From assembly GCA_047495785.1 (NCBI GenBank), contig JBLDXI010000050.1, positions 186,001 to 250,000 on the forward strand: a stretch of DNA of 64,000 nucleotides, in the 5' to 3' direction. The stretch comes from Lepidodermella squamata (lineage: Eukaryota; Gastrotricha). Within the stretch, counting starts at the first letter, position 1; each line of letters starts with the position of its first letter. The notes under the pieces are model-generated. The model did no database searches. It was not told where the DNA came from and saw only the letters and a list, made by a program, of their open reading frames with translations. Shown here piece by piece: positions 55,043 to 64,000 of the stretch. Position numbers and translations under genes: made by a program.

Positions 55043-57574
55043 GAATTGTTCCACTTTCCCCAAACGATAATTCCCAAAGCGCATGTTACCCAAGTGGATT
55101 ATCTCGGTCCCCAAGCGCGCACATAGCTTTTTAATATGACATAAATACGCACACACGCGCGCGCACACACACACACTAATCGCGCTGTCGCACGCACCTG
55201 GTGAGCCGATTAAGGAGGATTAAGGTGGTGCAAAGTGTTATTATATGACGGCCGGCACTTCCGCCAAGTCACTAATCGTTGCCTATTCATCCTGATCATA
55301 TCCTGTTCTGATCGTAATGCCAAAGCGTCAGAAAAACACTGTTACATTACCTGCTCAACCTGTCGATGTCGGGTCCTTACCTGCACAGTCAGCCGAAGGT
55401 ACAGCGTTTTACTCACCCTGAGCAATCAAAGTTTTCATTTCTTTTTTATAACCAGAGGCACCAGTGAAGCGAAAAAGAGGCCGCCCACCCGGTTCAAAGA
55501 ACAAAGAAAAGCTTCAGTCTCAACCAGCGGCGCCCGCTGCCTCTGTGCTGACTACACGTGACAACAAGCAGCAACAATCACCGCCCCCGCCGGCTTTCAA
55601 CCCGACCAGTACTTCAACAGCTAAGATTGTGCGCACTGTTCCGTTTTCTCAGCGCATTGAGCTGGTTGAGCAGTCGGAAATGGGTGAGACCTCGGCGCCC
55701 TCGGTGTCTAGTGACGATTTACCCGCGCTTGAGAGTCAATTCAGCGAATTACCTGTTGTTCAAGAGCCGGCCGCGAACGCAACAGCAGCCAGTGACGTAG
55801 TCTCGCCGAACACCGTGCGGCAGATGAAGAAGCGACTTGAAGAGTTAACCAAGCAGAACGAAACTCTGAAGCAGGCTAAACAACAAGCTAAACCGAAGGC
55901 GCAAGTCAACACCTCCCTGAGTCCCGATCAGATGCAGGCGATGCTCGACTTGGCCCCGGAGAAGAACGCCGTGTACTACAAGTCGACGAAGGAGGGCACG
56001 GTCTTGAGCTACGCTGGGCATCGGTACATCTTCGACCGGCGCAGCGACGGCGCTGTCTACGTCCGCTGTTACGAGCACCGCACCGCGATCAAGTGCCACT
56101 GCACCTGGACCGGACCTTTACCCGATTGGCCTGAAGGACACAATGACTATTGCTATCGCTTCAATCTCGAAGAACCGCCGAAGCTCTCAGGTTAGTCTCA
56201 TTCCAATTTCGTGAAAATTCGTTAATTTTCACCTTTTTCAGGTCACGCAGAGCACGATGCCGATCGGATTTTCGCTGAAGTCGAACTAAACATCGCCAAA
56301 TTGCGCTGGGTTATCGAAAGACAACCTGGTATTACGCCTGGTCAGCACTACCGCCAAGTCAAGAGCGAAATCGCCGATATCGAAGTTCGCGAGGCATTTC
56401 CCGACCTCAAGGAAATCAAGTCCGGTTTGTACAAACGACGCGCCAATAAGTACCCGAAAAACCCCGTCAGCCAAGATGATCTGTTCGAGCTGTTGAAGAA
56501 GGCGGTTGATCGCGAGCTTGACAAGTCTGCCCAAGAACGGATCGAGGCGTTCTTGCTCACGCACGATAAGAACGAAAAATTTCTTTATCACATTGAGAAA
56601 CGCGAAGACGGCAAGTCATTCATCGTTTTCGCCACCGAAAAGGGTTTTCGCCGCCTCGCACGTGCCCAGCGCTGGTTTTTTGATGGGACATTCGCCATTT
56701 CACCAAAAATGTTTTACCAGATGTTTTCTATCCATACCCAGCGTGACGGCGCCACTTTTCCAGCCGCTTTCTGCCTCTTGTCGGAGAAAAGCGCCGATCT
56801 TTACACGGCTGTATTCGAGGCGATTATGGCGGGTATCGCGGACACGCATGAGGAATTGCAAGTAGAGGAAGCCACCTGCGACTACGAAAGCGGCTTGTTG
56901 CCGGTCGTTCGCGAGTTGAAGGGCAAGAACGCCCTCAATGCGCGAAAAGGACTTTGAAGGTTATTTCCGGCGCACTTGGCTCGGCAAGCGGTTTCCAGTG
57001 GCCGAGTGGAACGTGCATGGCCATTGTACGCGGACAAACAACGGCGTCGAGGGCTGGCACCACCGCATGAATGCCGTTGTTAACCACCGAAAGCACCCGG
57101 CGATTTGGTACTTCATCGAATCCATCCAGAAGGAGGAAGCCGAGGTGGCGGTGCAGATGGCCAAGCATGAGAAGCAGGGGAAAACGCTTTGCAAAACCAA
57201 GAAAAATCAAGTAGAAAAAAACAAAGAAATCCAAATTGTCGAAAAATGTTTTAATGAAAATTTGCGTACTCTTGAGGCTTCTCGCGATCCTCAAAAGCAC
57301 CACAAAAAAAACAAATTGTTAATTGAATATCTCGATAATATCTCGAAGCTGCTTAAGAAGAAGATATTTTGAGTGTTGTTACAACTTCCTGTTTACGTAT
57401 CTGTTTGTGCGCTCCGTCGACGTGCTGTTGTTACGCTGTCATCGCGCTAATAAAGTCTATTTTAATTAAATAGTATTTGTTTCGGGGATAAGTGCGTTGC
57501 GTGCGCGCGCGCGGGGATTATCAATTTGGGGCGCGCGTTTTGGGGATTTTCTTTTGGGGAAAGTGGAACACACG
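55043..57574 (+). mobile_element. MULE (Mutator-like) DNA transposon, complete ends
   Basis: 2532 bp. Inverted ends share TGTTCCACTTTCCCCAAA near both termini and continue with similarity for ~80 bp (CCCC, GATTAT and GCGCGC blocks). Flanks carry CAGCCGGC on both sides (55035-55042 and 57575-57582), an 8-bp duplication (9 with one mismatch), the size used by Mutator-like elements. It encodes a FLYWCH/MULE transposase whose core is partly deleted. Confidence 0.85.
55317..57372 (+). pseudogene. FLYWCH zinc-finger MULE transposase, internally deleted
   Basis: Exons 55317-55398, 55456-56190 and 56242 onward, introns of 57 and 51 bp, in phase. Order: an AT-hook (KRGRPPGSKNK), a Ser/Pro/Gln-rich region, a coiled coil (MKKRLEELTKQNETLKQ), a FLYWCH-type finger (GHRYIFDRR.. 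YVRCYEH.. CHCTW ..H), then the MULE catalytic core with WFFDGTF (first Asp) and TCDYESG (second Asp). At about 56930 the frame breaks: ~60-70 residues that should hold the C-x-H and catalytic Glu are missing. The C-terminal part (56938-57372; FRRTWLG, TRTNNGVEGWH) continues in another frame and ends in a Lys-rich coiled coil. The protein should not be active. Confidence 0.85.
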
Positions 57575-57788
57575 CAGCCGGCAGGTCCTTACAACCTCAT
57601 AGCGGAACTTGAAAAGCGGAAAAGTGATCATACGTGGGTGGCATAAGTGGCATAAGGGATAGGTGTGTGTGATTAATTTATGAGGCATCACCGAGGCATT
57701 ACCGTAGGTTCGATTCCGTGTATGGCCAATCACATTTGTTTTTATATTTTATATATTATTATAATATCCTTTATTCATAGGAAGCATT

Positions 57789-57983
57789 GTGACGCCGAAA
57801 TTGCGTCTCCAAGACAAATCTGAAAATTAAAACTCGTCGTTCTTGCAGCGGAACCGGCTGATTTTTCGCCTACTGTCCTCATCTACCAAACCATCCTCAA
57901 ATACAAAAATTCAGCCTTTAAGACCTATTCCCGCAGGCTGCTCTATTGTTAGATTTTATCTTGCGACGCAATTTCGGCGTCAC
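57789..57983. mobile_element. 195-bp MITE with 19-bp perfect inverted ends
   Basis: GTGACGCCGAAATTGCGTC at 57789 and its exact reverse complement ending at 57983; similarity extends to ~35 bp. No ORF. Target duplication not evident, superfamily unknown. Confidence 0.7.
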
Positions 57984-58441
57984 TATGAAACTTAAAGATT
58001 CTCATAGGTTTGGGAAACGCTGAGTAATTGTGTTTGGGCTTTTAACGCTGTTGACGACGGTTAAAAGTGAAGCCAAGTGAGGCTAAGATGTGAATACGTA
58101 AAATTGCCTCGGACCAAACAGGTTAGAAATCTTTCTACAGGTGTAACACGCAGGATCGTTAGTCGGTAGTTTGTAGAAGCAGAAAAATCCAAGGCAACTG
58201 GACATTAATATTTAAAAATACCGTCGCTAGAGTTTTGCAGGCTTGACAGCCAAAATGTTAAATAATTGCTAAGGAAAAGTCGTGTTTAATGGGTTAAAGT
58301 TTAAGTTAAACATGTTACGGTGTTGTTTTGAAAGCCAATTATGGCACGCGCTGGGTCTGAACTCGTGATTCGAAAACTTATTTGTATTAACCGACTTAAA
58401 ATCTCGCCAATAAAAATTTATTTGCTTCGCAAAACACATCA
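57984..58441. other. Upstream region of the Cys-rich modular gene
   Basis: AT-rich; no gene or clear TATA box recognised. Confidence 0.4.
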
Positions 58442-60106
58442 ATGAGGAGCTTTATTTTAACACTTTGCGTTATTCCCTTCGCGATTATCATCCAGGCATC
58501 TGGTCAAAACTTCAAGCGATGCTTCCAAGTGACCAACAACGCATTCACTACGTGCCGCGATAACAGCCCTACCTGTGATCCTATCAGCGAGCATCAGGTA
58601 TTTTGTTATAGGGATTCATGCCTAACTCACAGCTTTCCGTAGAGAGGCTTCCGAGATCCGAAGACTTTGAGTGATGGCAATTTTATAAATATTATTCGGA
58701 ATTTGGAATTTGAAACTCTCCGTTCCAAGAATCTTCTACAGTGCTCCCTCGATAACTGCACCCCCGCTATCAACACACCCTCTTTAATTGCAACTGTTTA
58801 TTGGACTCACAGCTGTCGCGTGGCACCATCTGTTTTAAGCAAAAAACGCAAATCCCTCGATAACTGTTTCCCTCGATAATTTCACGGGTCTGGACCCCGA
58901 CCCCGTGCAGATATCGAGGGAGCACTGTATTTAGATGGAATTTAATTTTAGTTTAATTTGAAATTTGAAATTTAACCAGTGTGCGACTTTCTGGAGAGGA
59001 TGGGGGATCATCCCACCCAGCTCGGCCGGGCCAGACGACAAAATAAGAATTTAGCCCACTGTTTCGTCAAATTTGAGAGGTTTATGAGGGCGTTTAAGTG
59101 GAAAATCTTCACAATTTTCCTTCTTCGCTCGTTTTTTAGTTGAAATTTAGTTTTGGAAAATACAGCAAAACAATTTTCTATCCCCGGCAGCTCCGGGATC
59201 CAAGATCGCACCCTGAATTCAATGCTGAATTTTAATTTTCATTGATATTTTATTCATTTAATTTAATTGATAAATAATTTATTTTTCAATACAGTGGGGT
59301 CCTTTGTTCCCAGATTTGGCAACTTGCCGATCAGGCGTAAGAAATCTTAAATTTGGGTCTCGTCACTGTAAATTTCTATCCATGTCGAGAACAGAATGCT
59401 AAGATGTGCTACAAACACGGCGCCCTAACTACACGATGCAATCCTGGCCTTGGAAGCTGTAAATTAACTGGCGAGCCAGCTGCTGCCAGAGAAATCGAGG
59501 TACGTTTCCACCTCAATCTCACATGTTATATTCATTTAATTCGGCTTTTTTCAGCTGAATTGGTTAAGGAACACCTCGCTGAAGGACAGCTTGGCCGCTT
59601 GCAATAATGCGAGATCGAAATTTACCGTAAATTCATTAGCTGAAATGTTGATGCTATTAAGGTTTTACTTGAATTTTCAGAATCAAGCGTTTAAACGATG
59701 CACAGACAGCGGAGTCGTGAAAACATGTGTCCCAACCAACTTCACTTGTCCGGAGAACTGGGTTTGAAGCAGTTAATCCTTATCGAGCTGATTGTGAGTT
59801 TTTTCTTATTCACAGCTCGAAGGCGGCAACACATACGGCAATTTTGGCCTCTGCATCTCACGTGGGACTTCACGTGAGTTTTTCAAATATTAAATTTTTA
59901 AATGAATTCGCTCAAAATGCACTGAAACAGTTCAAGTTGCTGCCAGCGAGAAGCCGCATGTCAGATGTTTCGATGCGTCTACTGGGAGCTTCATCGATTG
60001 TCGCCTCGAGACTACTGGCTGTCTAGCTGGGACTGAAACTCGAGAATTTTCGCCCGCGACGTTATCCAACAGGGCAAACTGCCTAACTGGGGTAAACTCT
60101 AATTAA
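58442..60106 (+). CDS. Secreted protein built from exon-encoded three-Cys modules
   Basis: Six exons: 58442-58597, 59395-59499, 59555-59626, 59681-59761, 59816-59873, 59931-60106; all GT-AG, phases 0,0,0,0,1; 215 residues. Signal peptide MRSFILTLCVIPFAIIIQA. A module C-x(8-10)-C-x6-C occurs four times, once per exon in exons 1, 2, 4 and 6: RCFQVTNNAFTTC, MCYKHGALTTRC, RCTDSGVVKTC and RCFDASTGSFIDC. Exons 3 and 5 are short linkers with one Cys. Symmetric phase-0 exons allow module shuffling. No family recognised; a disulfide-rich extracellular role is inferred. Intron 1 (~800 bp) holds a pogo-like MITE and a dispersed repeat. Confidence 0.7.
58739..58927. mobile_element. pogo/Tigger-like MITE, copy 2
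   Basis: 189 bp, ends CAGTGCTCCCTCGATAA and ATCGAGGGAGCACTG, TA on both sides. It sits in intron 1 of the Cys-rich gene. Same family as 20017-20218. Confidence 0.8.
58975..59135. repeat. Dispersed repeat shared with 16430-16560 and 37455-37580
   Basis: Shared strings include TTTGTCA / TTCGTCA, AAGAGGTTTGGGAGCGTGTT (here GAGAGGTTTATGAGGGCGTT) and CTTCGCTCG. About 75% similar by eye; class unknown. Confidence 0.5.
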
Positions 60107-60149
60107 TGATTAAATTTCGGGTATAGTGCTTATCAGTGTTTCGAGTGTT

Positions 60150-60325
60150 TCAGTTGATTCACAACCACCGAAAATTTGGCCGCAATTTGATCTTCTGTCA
60201 GCTGGGCCTCCTCAGGGCCACAATGTAATCGGCGATAATACTGCCTTTTCTGAATTTCACGATTTTAACGCTGAGAATCGTTCCGTTCAGCGTTTGGGCC
60301 GTTGAAATCATACGATTTTCGATTT
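60150..60325 (-). pseudogene. Isolated SEA-domain fragment of a B-type gene
   Basis: About 175 bp closely match the SEA segment of B2 (47130-47305), including the FRKGS-coding region and the LTEDQIAAK region. A few bases are lost (CTGGGCCTCCTCAGG), breaking the frame. No flanking exons. Confidence 0.8.
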
Positions 60326-62154
60326 TGAAAAGAACCAATTATAGGTATTTGTGTCAACCAAAAATTTCGAACTTTGAAAGCAAAATAACAAAATTGCAAC
60401 TTCGAATGGACAACAATTTTACGAAGGAAATACACAAGTCACTCATAAACACTTTACGGCAATCATCAAAACAACTATTAATAAGAAATTGACATTGAAA
60501 TTGTTAGCTTTTGATTTCGCTTTCGGCCGACTATCTGATAATTTAGCAGTGGCGCGTATTTCTTTGTCTATTCTCCCGGCTGAAGGTACAGTTGGGGTCA
60601 CTTCGGCAGGAGAAGCGTTCATTTTGATTAAATCGACATTGCCGAGTCTACTCAGACTTATTCCAGAAAGCAACTCGCCAGCCTTTTTCTTCAGTTGATT
60701 CACAACAATCAAAACTTTAGCCGCAATTTGTTCCTCTGTCAGCTGGGTCAAACTCCTCAGAGCCACAATATAGTCGGCTATGATGCTGCCTTTTCTGAAT
60801 TTAACGATCTCAATGCTTTGGATTGACCCATTCAACATCTGAGCCGTCGAAGCCATTATAATGTTCTCGATTGCCGGTAACATGAACTGACTTAGGGCTT
60901 TGAAGGTAATTGAATTTGAGTCATCCAACGCTTTATCCCATGGTTCTGTCGAGACAACAAGATTCGAGTCTGCAATAGTAATATTCTCCCCAGTTATACT
61001 GATATTCATCAGTAACTGATATGCATAAGGCATAGGTCCTGATGGTAGGTTCTTGGTTGAAGCTTGTAGGCTAGTAGTCGTAGGGCTCTCTGTTTTTAAA
61101 GATGATATGTCTTCTGTAGAAGTAGAAGTATCACTTGTTGGGGATGCAGATGCCTTGCTGGTTGTAGCTGAATCAGTTTCACTCGTTATTTTGAGTGTAG
61201 TGTCCATGGTAGTAGTTGTAGGTGGAGTAGTATAGAATAAAGAAGTTGAAGTTGCAGATGTAGATTTAGATGTAGCTGTAGCTGTAATAGCTGTAGATGG
61301 AGTTGTAGCTGTGGTTGTAGATGGAGATGTAGATTTAGATGTTGATGTAGACGTGGATGCAGGTGTGGATGTGGACGTAGATGTAGATGTAGATGTAGAT
61401 GTGGAGCTGGTTGTCCTCGAATCGCTTTCATAGGAATAGAATTTCACCTGATATAAGTATGCAATGCTTTGCGACGGAACAGTGTCCATCAAATAGTATG
61501 CCCCGATACCATGACGTAGATTTTCACCAATGGCGTGAAAATTCGGAATATCTTTCTGGAATACCAGATTTGCAGTTCCATTGCTTTGGCAATAAACTCG
61601 GAACGAGGTTCCAATCTTTTCGATAGTCAGCATCTCCGCAGATCTTGGATAGGCGCATTCAGGGATAGCCTCAGTATTAGAAATGAGTATTAGAAAACTT
61701 GTCCGGGGAGGATGCGGCTGATAAAGTGAAACTGCCAAGCTTCAAGCGCCATTGGACAACCAAGCCGGAGATTTGTGACCAGTTGACATTATACATATTA
61801 TCAGCAGTGTCGGTTTGGAAGAGGTAGATACTAGTTTGATAGGCTAGAATGTAAAAATCAAGTCGGCCCATTTCAGCAGTTGATGCAAGATAGAACTGAA
61901 TATTCCAATCAATTCTGGGGCTGAACAGAGTTCATGATTTAAAATAAACACACAGCTTTTAAAAATTGGAGAGTAAATAATAAATTGATAATTGTAGACT
62001 AATAGGTACTTTAGGACTGATGGAGTAATAGGACTTTATAAGGTATATAGTAAGGACTTTATATAGTAAGGACTTTATTCGGGTAAGGGAGAGGCTTATG
62101 GTCAGGTTAGGACTATGGTTAGGCACGGCTACGGCTTTGAGGTTTTAAAGACTA

Positions 62155-62290
62155 AGAAAGTGACTAGGGCTATGCATTAGGGTTTCAGTTGAGGTTAGGC
62201 TTAGGGTTCGGCTTAGGGTTCGGCTAAGGACTAGGGTTTAGGGTTAAGGTTAGGGTTAGGGTTAGGGCGAGGGGTGTGGGGTGTGGGGTG
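62155..62290. repeat. Interstitial telomere-like tract in B4 intron 5
   Basis: Degenerate units lead into several perfect TTAGGG repeats (62233-62268), then GGGGTGTGGGGTGTGGGG. Homologous in position to 52075-52170. Confidence 0.8.
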
Positions 62291-63733
62291 TGTTGATGGA
62301 GCCTAATCTGACATCTAGGATATGAGTGCAAAATACCGGACCGAAATTCGACCTTCTTTCACGCAACCTGGTTACGATGATAATTGCCAATTTATTAGCT
62401 TACTTGTGCATTCCAAACACTGCCATATTGCCAGATTGAAGCAAGTCGTATTGACATACCATTTTCCGCTATCGAGGCCGGCCCTCTCATGAATTGTGTA
62501 TCTATCATCAATGAAGACAGTTTATTTTCGAAAAATCTTCCTCAATCAAAAAGAAAATACCGCAGTTGATGATGTTTATCGACAGCGATGCATTGTATGC
62601 CCACGGAAGGCCTGAGTTCACGCTATTGATAGATGACGGGTATCCAATAGCTGGAGAGATAAATAAATAGAAAATTTTAAATAAACAACTTGAATTATCT
62701 CTTATTAATTTTCGAGTTTGAGAGTAAGTTACATAATTTTTAGGTCCCGCAGAAAGATATCGCACGAAAAAGTATACACTTACTTGCGATACATTGTTGA
62801 TAGAGAACCAATGCGAAGTCGTAAGTAATATAGCTTTCATTGAAAAATTTGATGCACGCAATATCACCAGCAAAACCAGCGGGTCCAACATCAGTGCTAC
62901 ATAAATCGAATGATAAAAATTTCAACGGATAAACTGATATATATTTGCTTACCTTTTCCCGATTACGAGGTCAAGCCGCACGTTAGGTAGAGCCCAGTTT
63001 TCAGTCGTTTTGACGCTAAGCGAGCCAGCTCCGCCTCCAGCCATAGCGAGATTAACACTAGTGCTACTAACACAGGAAAACAGGACCAGGGTCCATTTTT
63101 GAGGGTCTGTTATGTTGAGATTTACAGACAACCGTTCCGACCCTCGCAACAGAACTATTTGCTGCAATTTCGAATCATAAGCTATCGTCGTGCCATTCTT
63201 GTTTGTCGCATCGATTGTCCAAATCAACCCAGGCGAGCTGAATCGGATCAAGACACCTAAGCTCCATTGTTGGCTGCCCTTGCCGGGAATTCGCGATGCT
63301 ACCAATCGAGAGTCATTTTTGAAAGAATAAGCGCCCTTCCCGACAATCGAAGCATTGACTACGACATCTAGAGTGTTCCCTCCACCAGTTAACGGTTCAA
63401 GGTATGTATCACTTGTCAGAGGCCAGTAAGCTCTGAGATTCGATTGCCCACTTCCACCAGCCCGTTTGTTGCAATCGAATTCGGTCAAATCTGGTATGAA
63501 CTTCCCATTCAAGCAGGTTGCTTGTCTATAGGCCCCCGAGTTACACATCGCTCTGATCACAGTATAGTTTGGATAGTCGATGTTAGGTAACTTGGCTTTG
63601 CCAGGCTGCCATGTTGTTTCAGAATCGTTACTGACGAAAAATTGACTACCAGAAATCGTATTCACATTGATGTTACAGCTGTTCACCTTGGTTCCAGGAT
63701 ATTCTAGAATTGAGGGAAATAAGACGAGTTTAT

Positions 63734-63878
63734 CAGTGTGCGAAGTAGGATCCAGGAGCTGAGATGTTTTCTATAGCAAGTTTCTAGCACCCAGCCGAAG
63801 TAATTAAATGGTCGCCCCTGTGGTTTTTGAGCCTTCCTCTGTTTGGGGTCCTAGAGCTTAGGTGTACTTCGCACCCTG
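63734..63878. mobile_element. hAT-like MITE, copy 3
   Basis: 145 bp, ends CAGTGTGCGAAGTA and (reverse) CAGGGTGCGAAGTA. B3's empty intron (GATTTTATGATGAG near 53756) shows the pre-insertion site. The flanks repeat TTTAT, or GTTTATCA if the first and last bases are assigned to the duplication. Confidence 0.8.
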
Positions 63879-64000
63879 TTTATCATGATAGTTTTGAACT
63901 CACGAAAATCAGCGCATCGATCGATCTGCCTGGACCAATATCCATTATCTAGGCATTTAATTGATGTAACGTTGGATGAACAATTCAGCTGCATGATGAT

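Larger units (their letters stand above)
60443..64000 (-). pseudogene. Sushi-LamG-SEA gene B4, damaged and cut by the window edge
   Basis: Exon 1 (partial) 64000-63904, exon 2 63703-62953, exons 3-5 near 62893-62781, 62650-62556 and 62501-62405, exon 6 from about 61910 to 60443. It is closest to B3, including a Ser/Thr-repeat stalk and FRKGSIIADY. Two lesions: at the exon 6 acceptor B3's AACAG|ACTTTC reads AACTCTGTTC, so the normal AG is gone (a cryptic AG lies 8 bp on); and at about 61675-61695 an 8-bp repeat (CTAATACT twice) plus one extra base shifts the frame after PDKFSNT. A hAT-like MITE occupies intron 1. Confidence 0.8.

Noticed and set aside
55140-55190. CACA/CGCG simple repeat that could be a CRISPR-like or Z-DNA array.
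   Set aside because: Plain dinucleotide repeat inside the MULE terminal region; no spacer structure, and CRISPR arrays are not expected in animals.
57637-57716. Possible tRNA gene: TGGCATAAGTGG and an exact B box GGTTCGATTCC.
   Set aside because: Acceptor and T stems do not pair and A-B spacing is too long for a plain tRNA; at best a SINE head.
61186-61431. Open frame of His-Leu repeats on the minus strand.
   Set aside because: Out-of-frame shadow of the Ser/Thr stalk repeat of B4.

Overview
The window is animal nuclear DNA. Genes are split by short GT-AG introns (about 50-400 bp). The products are animal receptor families: a rhodopsin-like GPCR, a class C GPCR, Cys-loop ligand-gated channels, and sushi/LamG/SEA surface proteins. 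Degenerate TTAGGG tracts lie in two introns. I cannot name the phylum; a small invertebrate with a compact, repeat-littered genome fits best.

Layout. 0.3-4.3 kb: a GPCR tandem array with one broken copy, one intact copy and one 5' stub. 5.1-6.3 kb: a frameshifted Cys-loop subunit. 7.4-11.2 kb: a single-exon class C (GABA-B-like) receptor and a two-exon family 32-like glycosyltransferase. 11.4-19.3 kb and 29.3-43.2 kb: two copies of one block, [sushi-LamG-SEA gene A1, gene A2, channel a, channel b], each copy decayed in different places. Between them, 19-29 kb holds transposon debris, an LRAT-domain/AIG1-like GTPase fusion and a repeat-bearing hypothetical gene. 43.8-54.1 kb: three intact sushi-LamG-SEA genes (B1-B3), all on the minus strand. 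55.0-57.6 kb: a MULE DNA transposon with ends and target duplication. 58.4-60.1 kb: a modular Cys-rich secreted gene. 60.1-64.0 kb: an SEA fragment and a fourth, damaged B gene that runs off the right edge.

The most striking system is the A/B family. Each member has the same six-exon plan and the same domain order: signal peptide, two sushi-like modules, LamG-like jelly roll, a second beta-rich domain, Ser/Thr stalk, SEA domain with a conserved G-S-[IV]-[IV] self-cleavage-type site, and a C-terminal hydrophobic tail of the GPI-signal kind. Four intact and at least four broken members are interleaved with Cys-loop channel genes. This suggests a fast-turnover family of shed or clipped surface proteins. 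Their ligand is unknown. Exon coordinates below were placed by hand from splice signals; for A2, B1, B2, B3, channel b, the glycosyltransferase and the Cys-rich gene every junction keeps phase.
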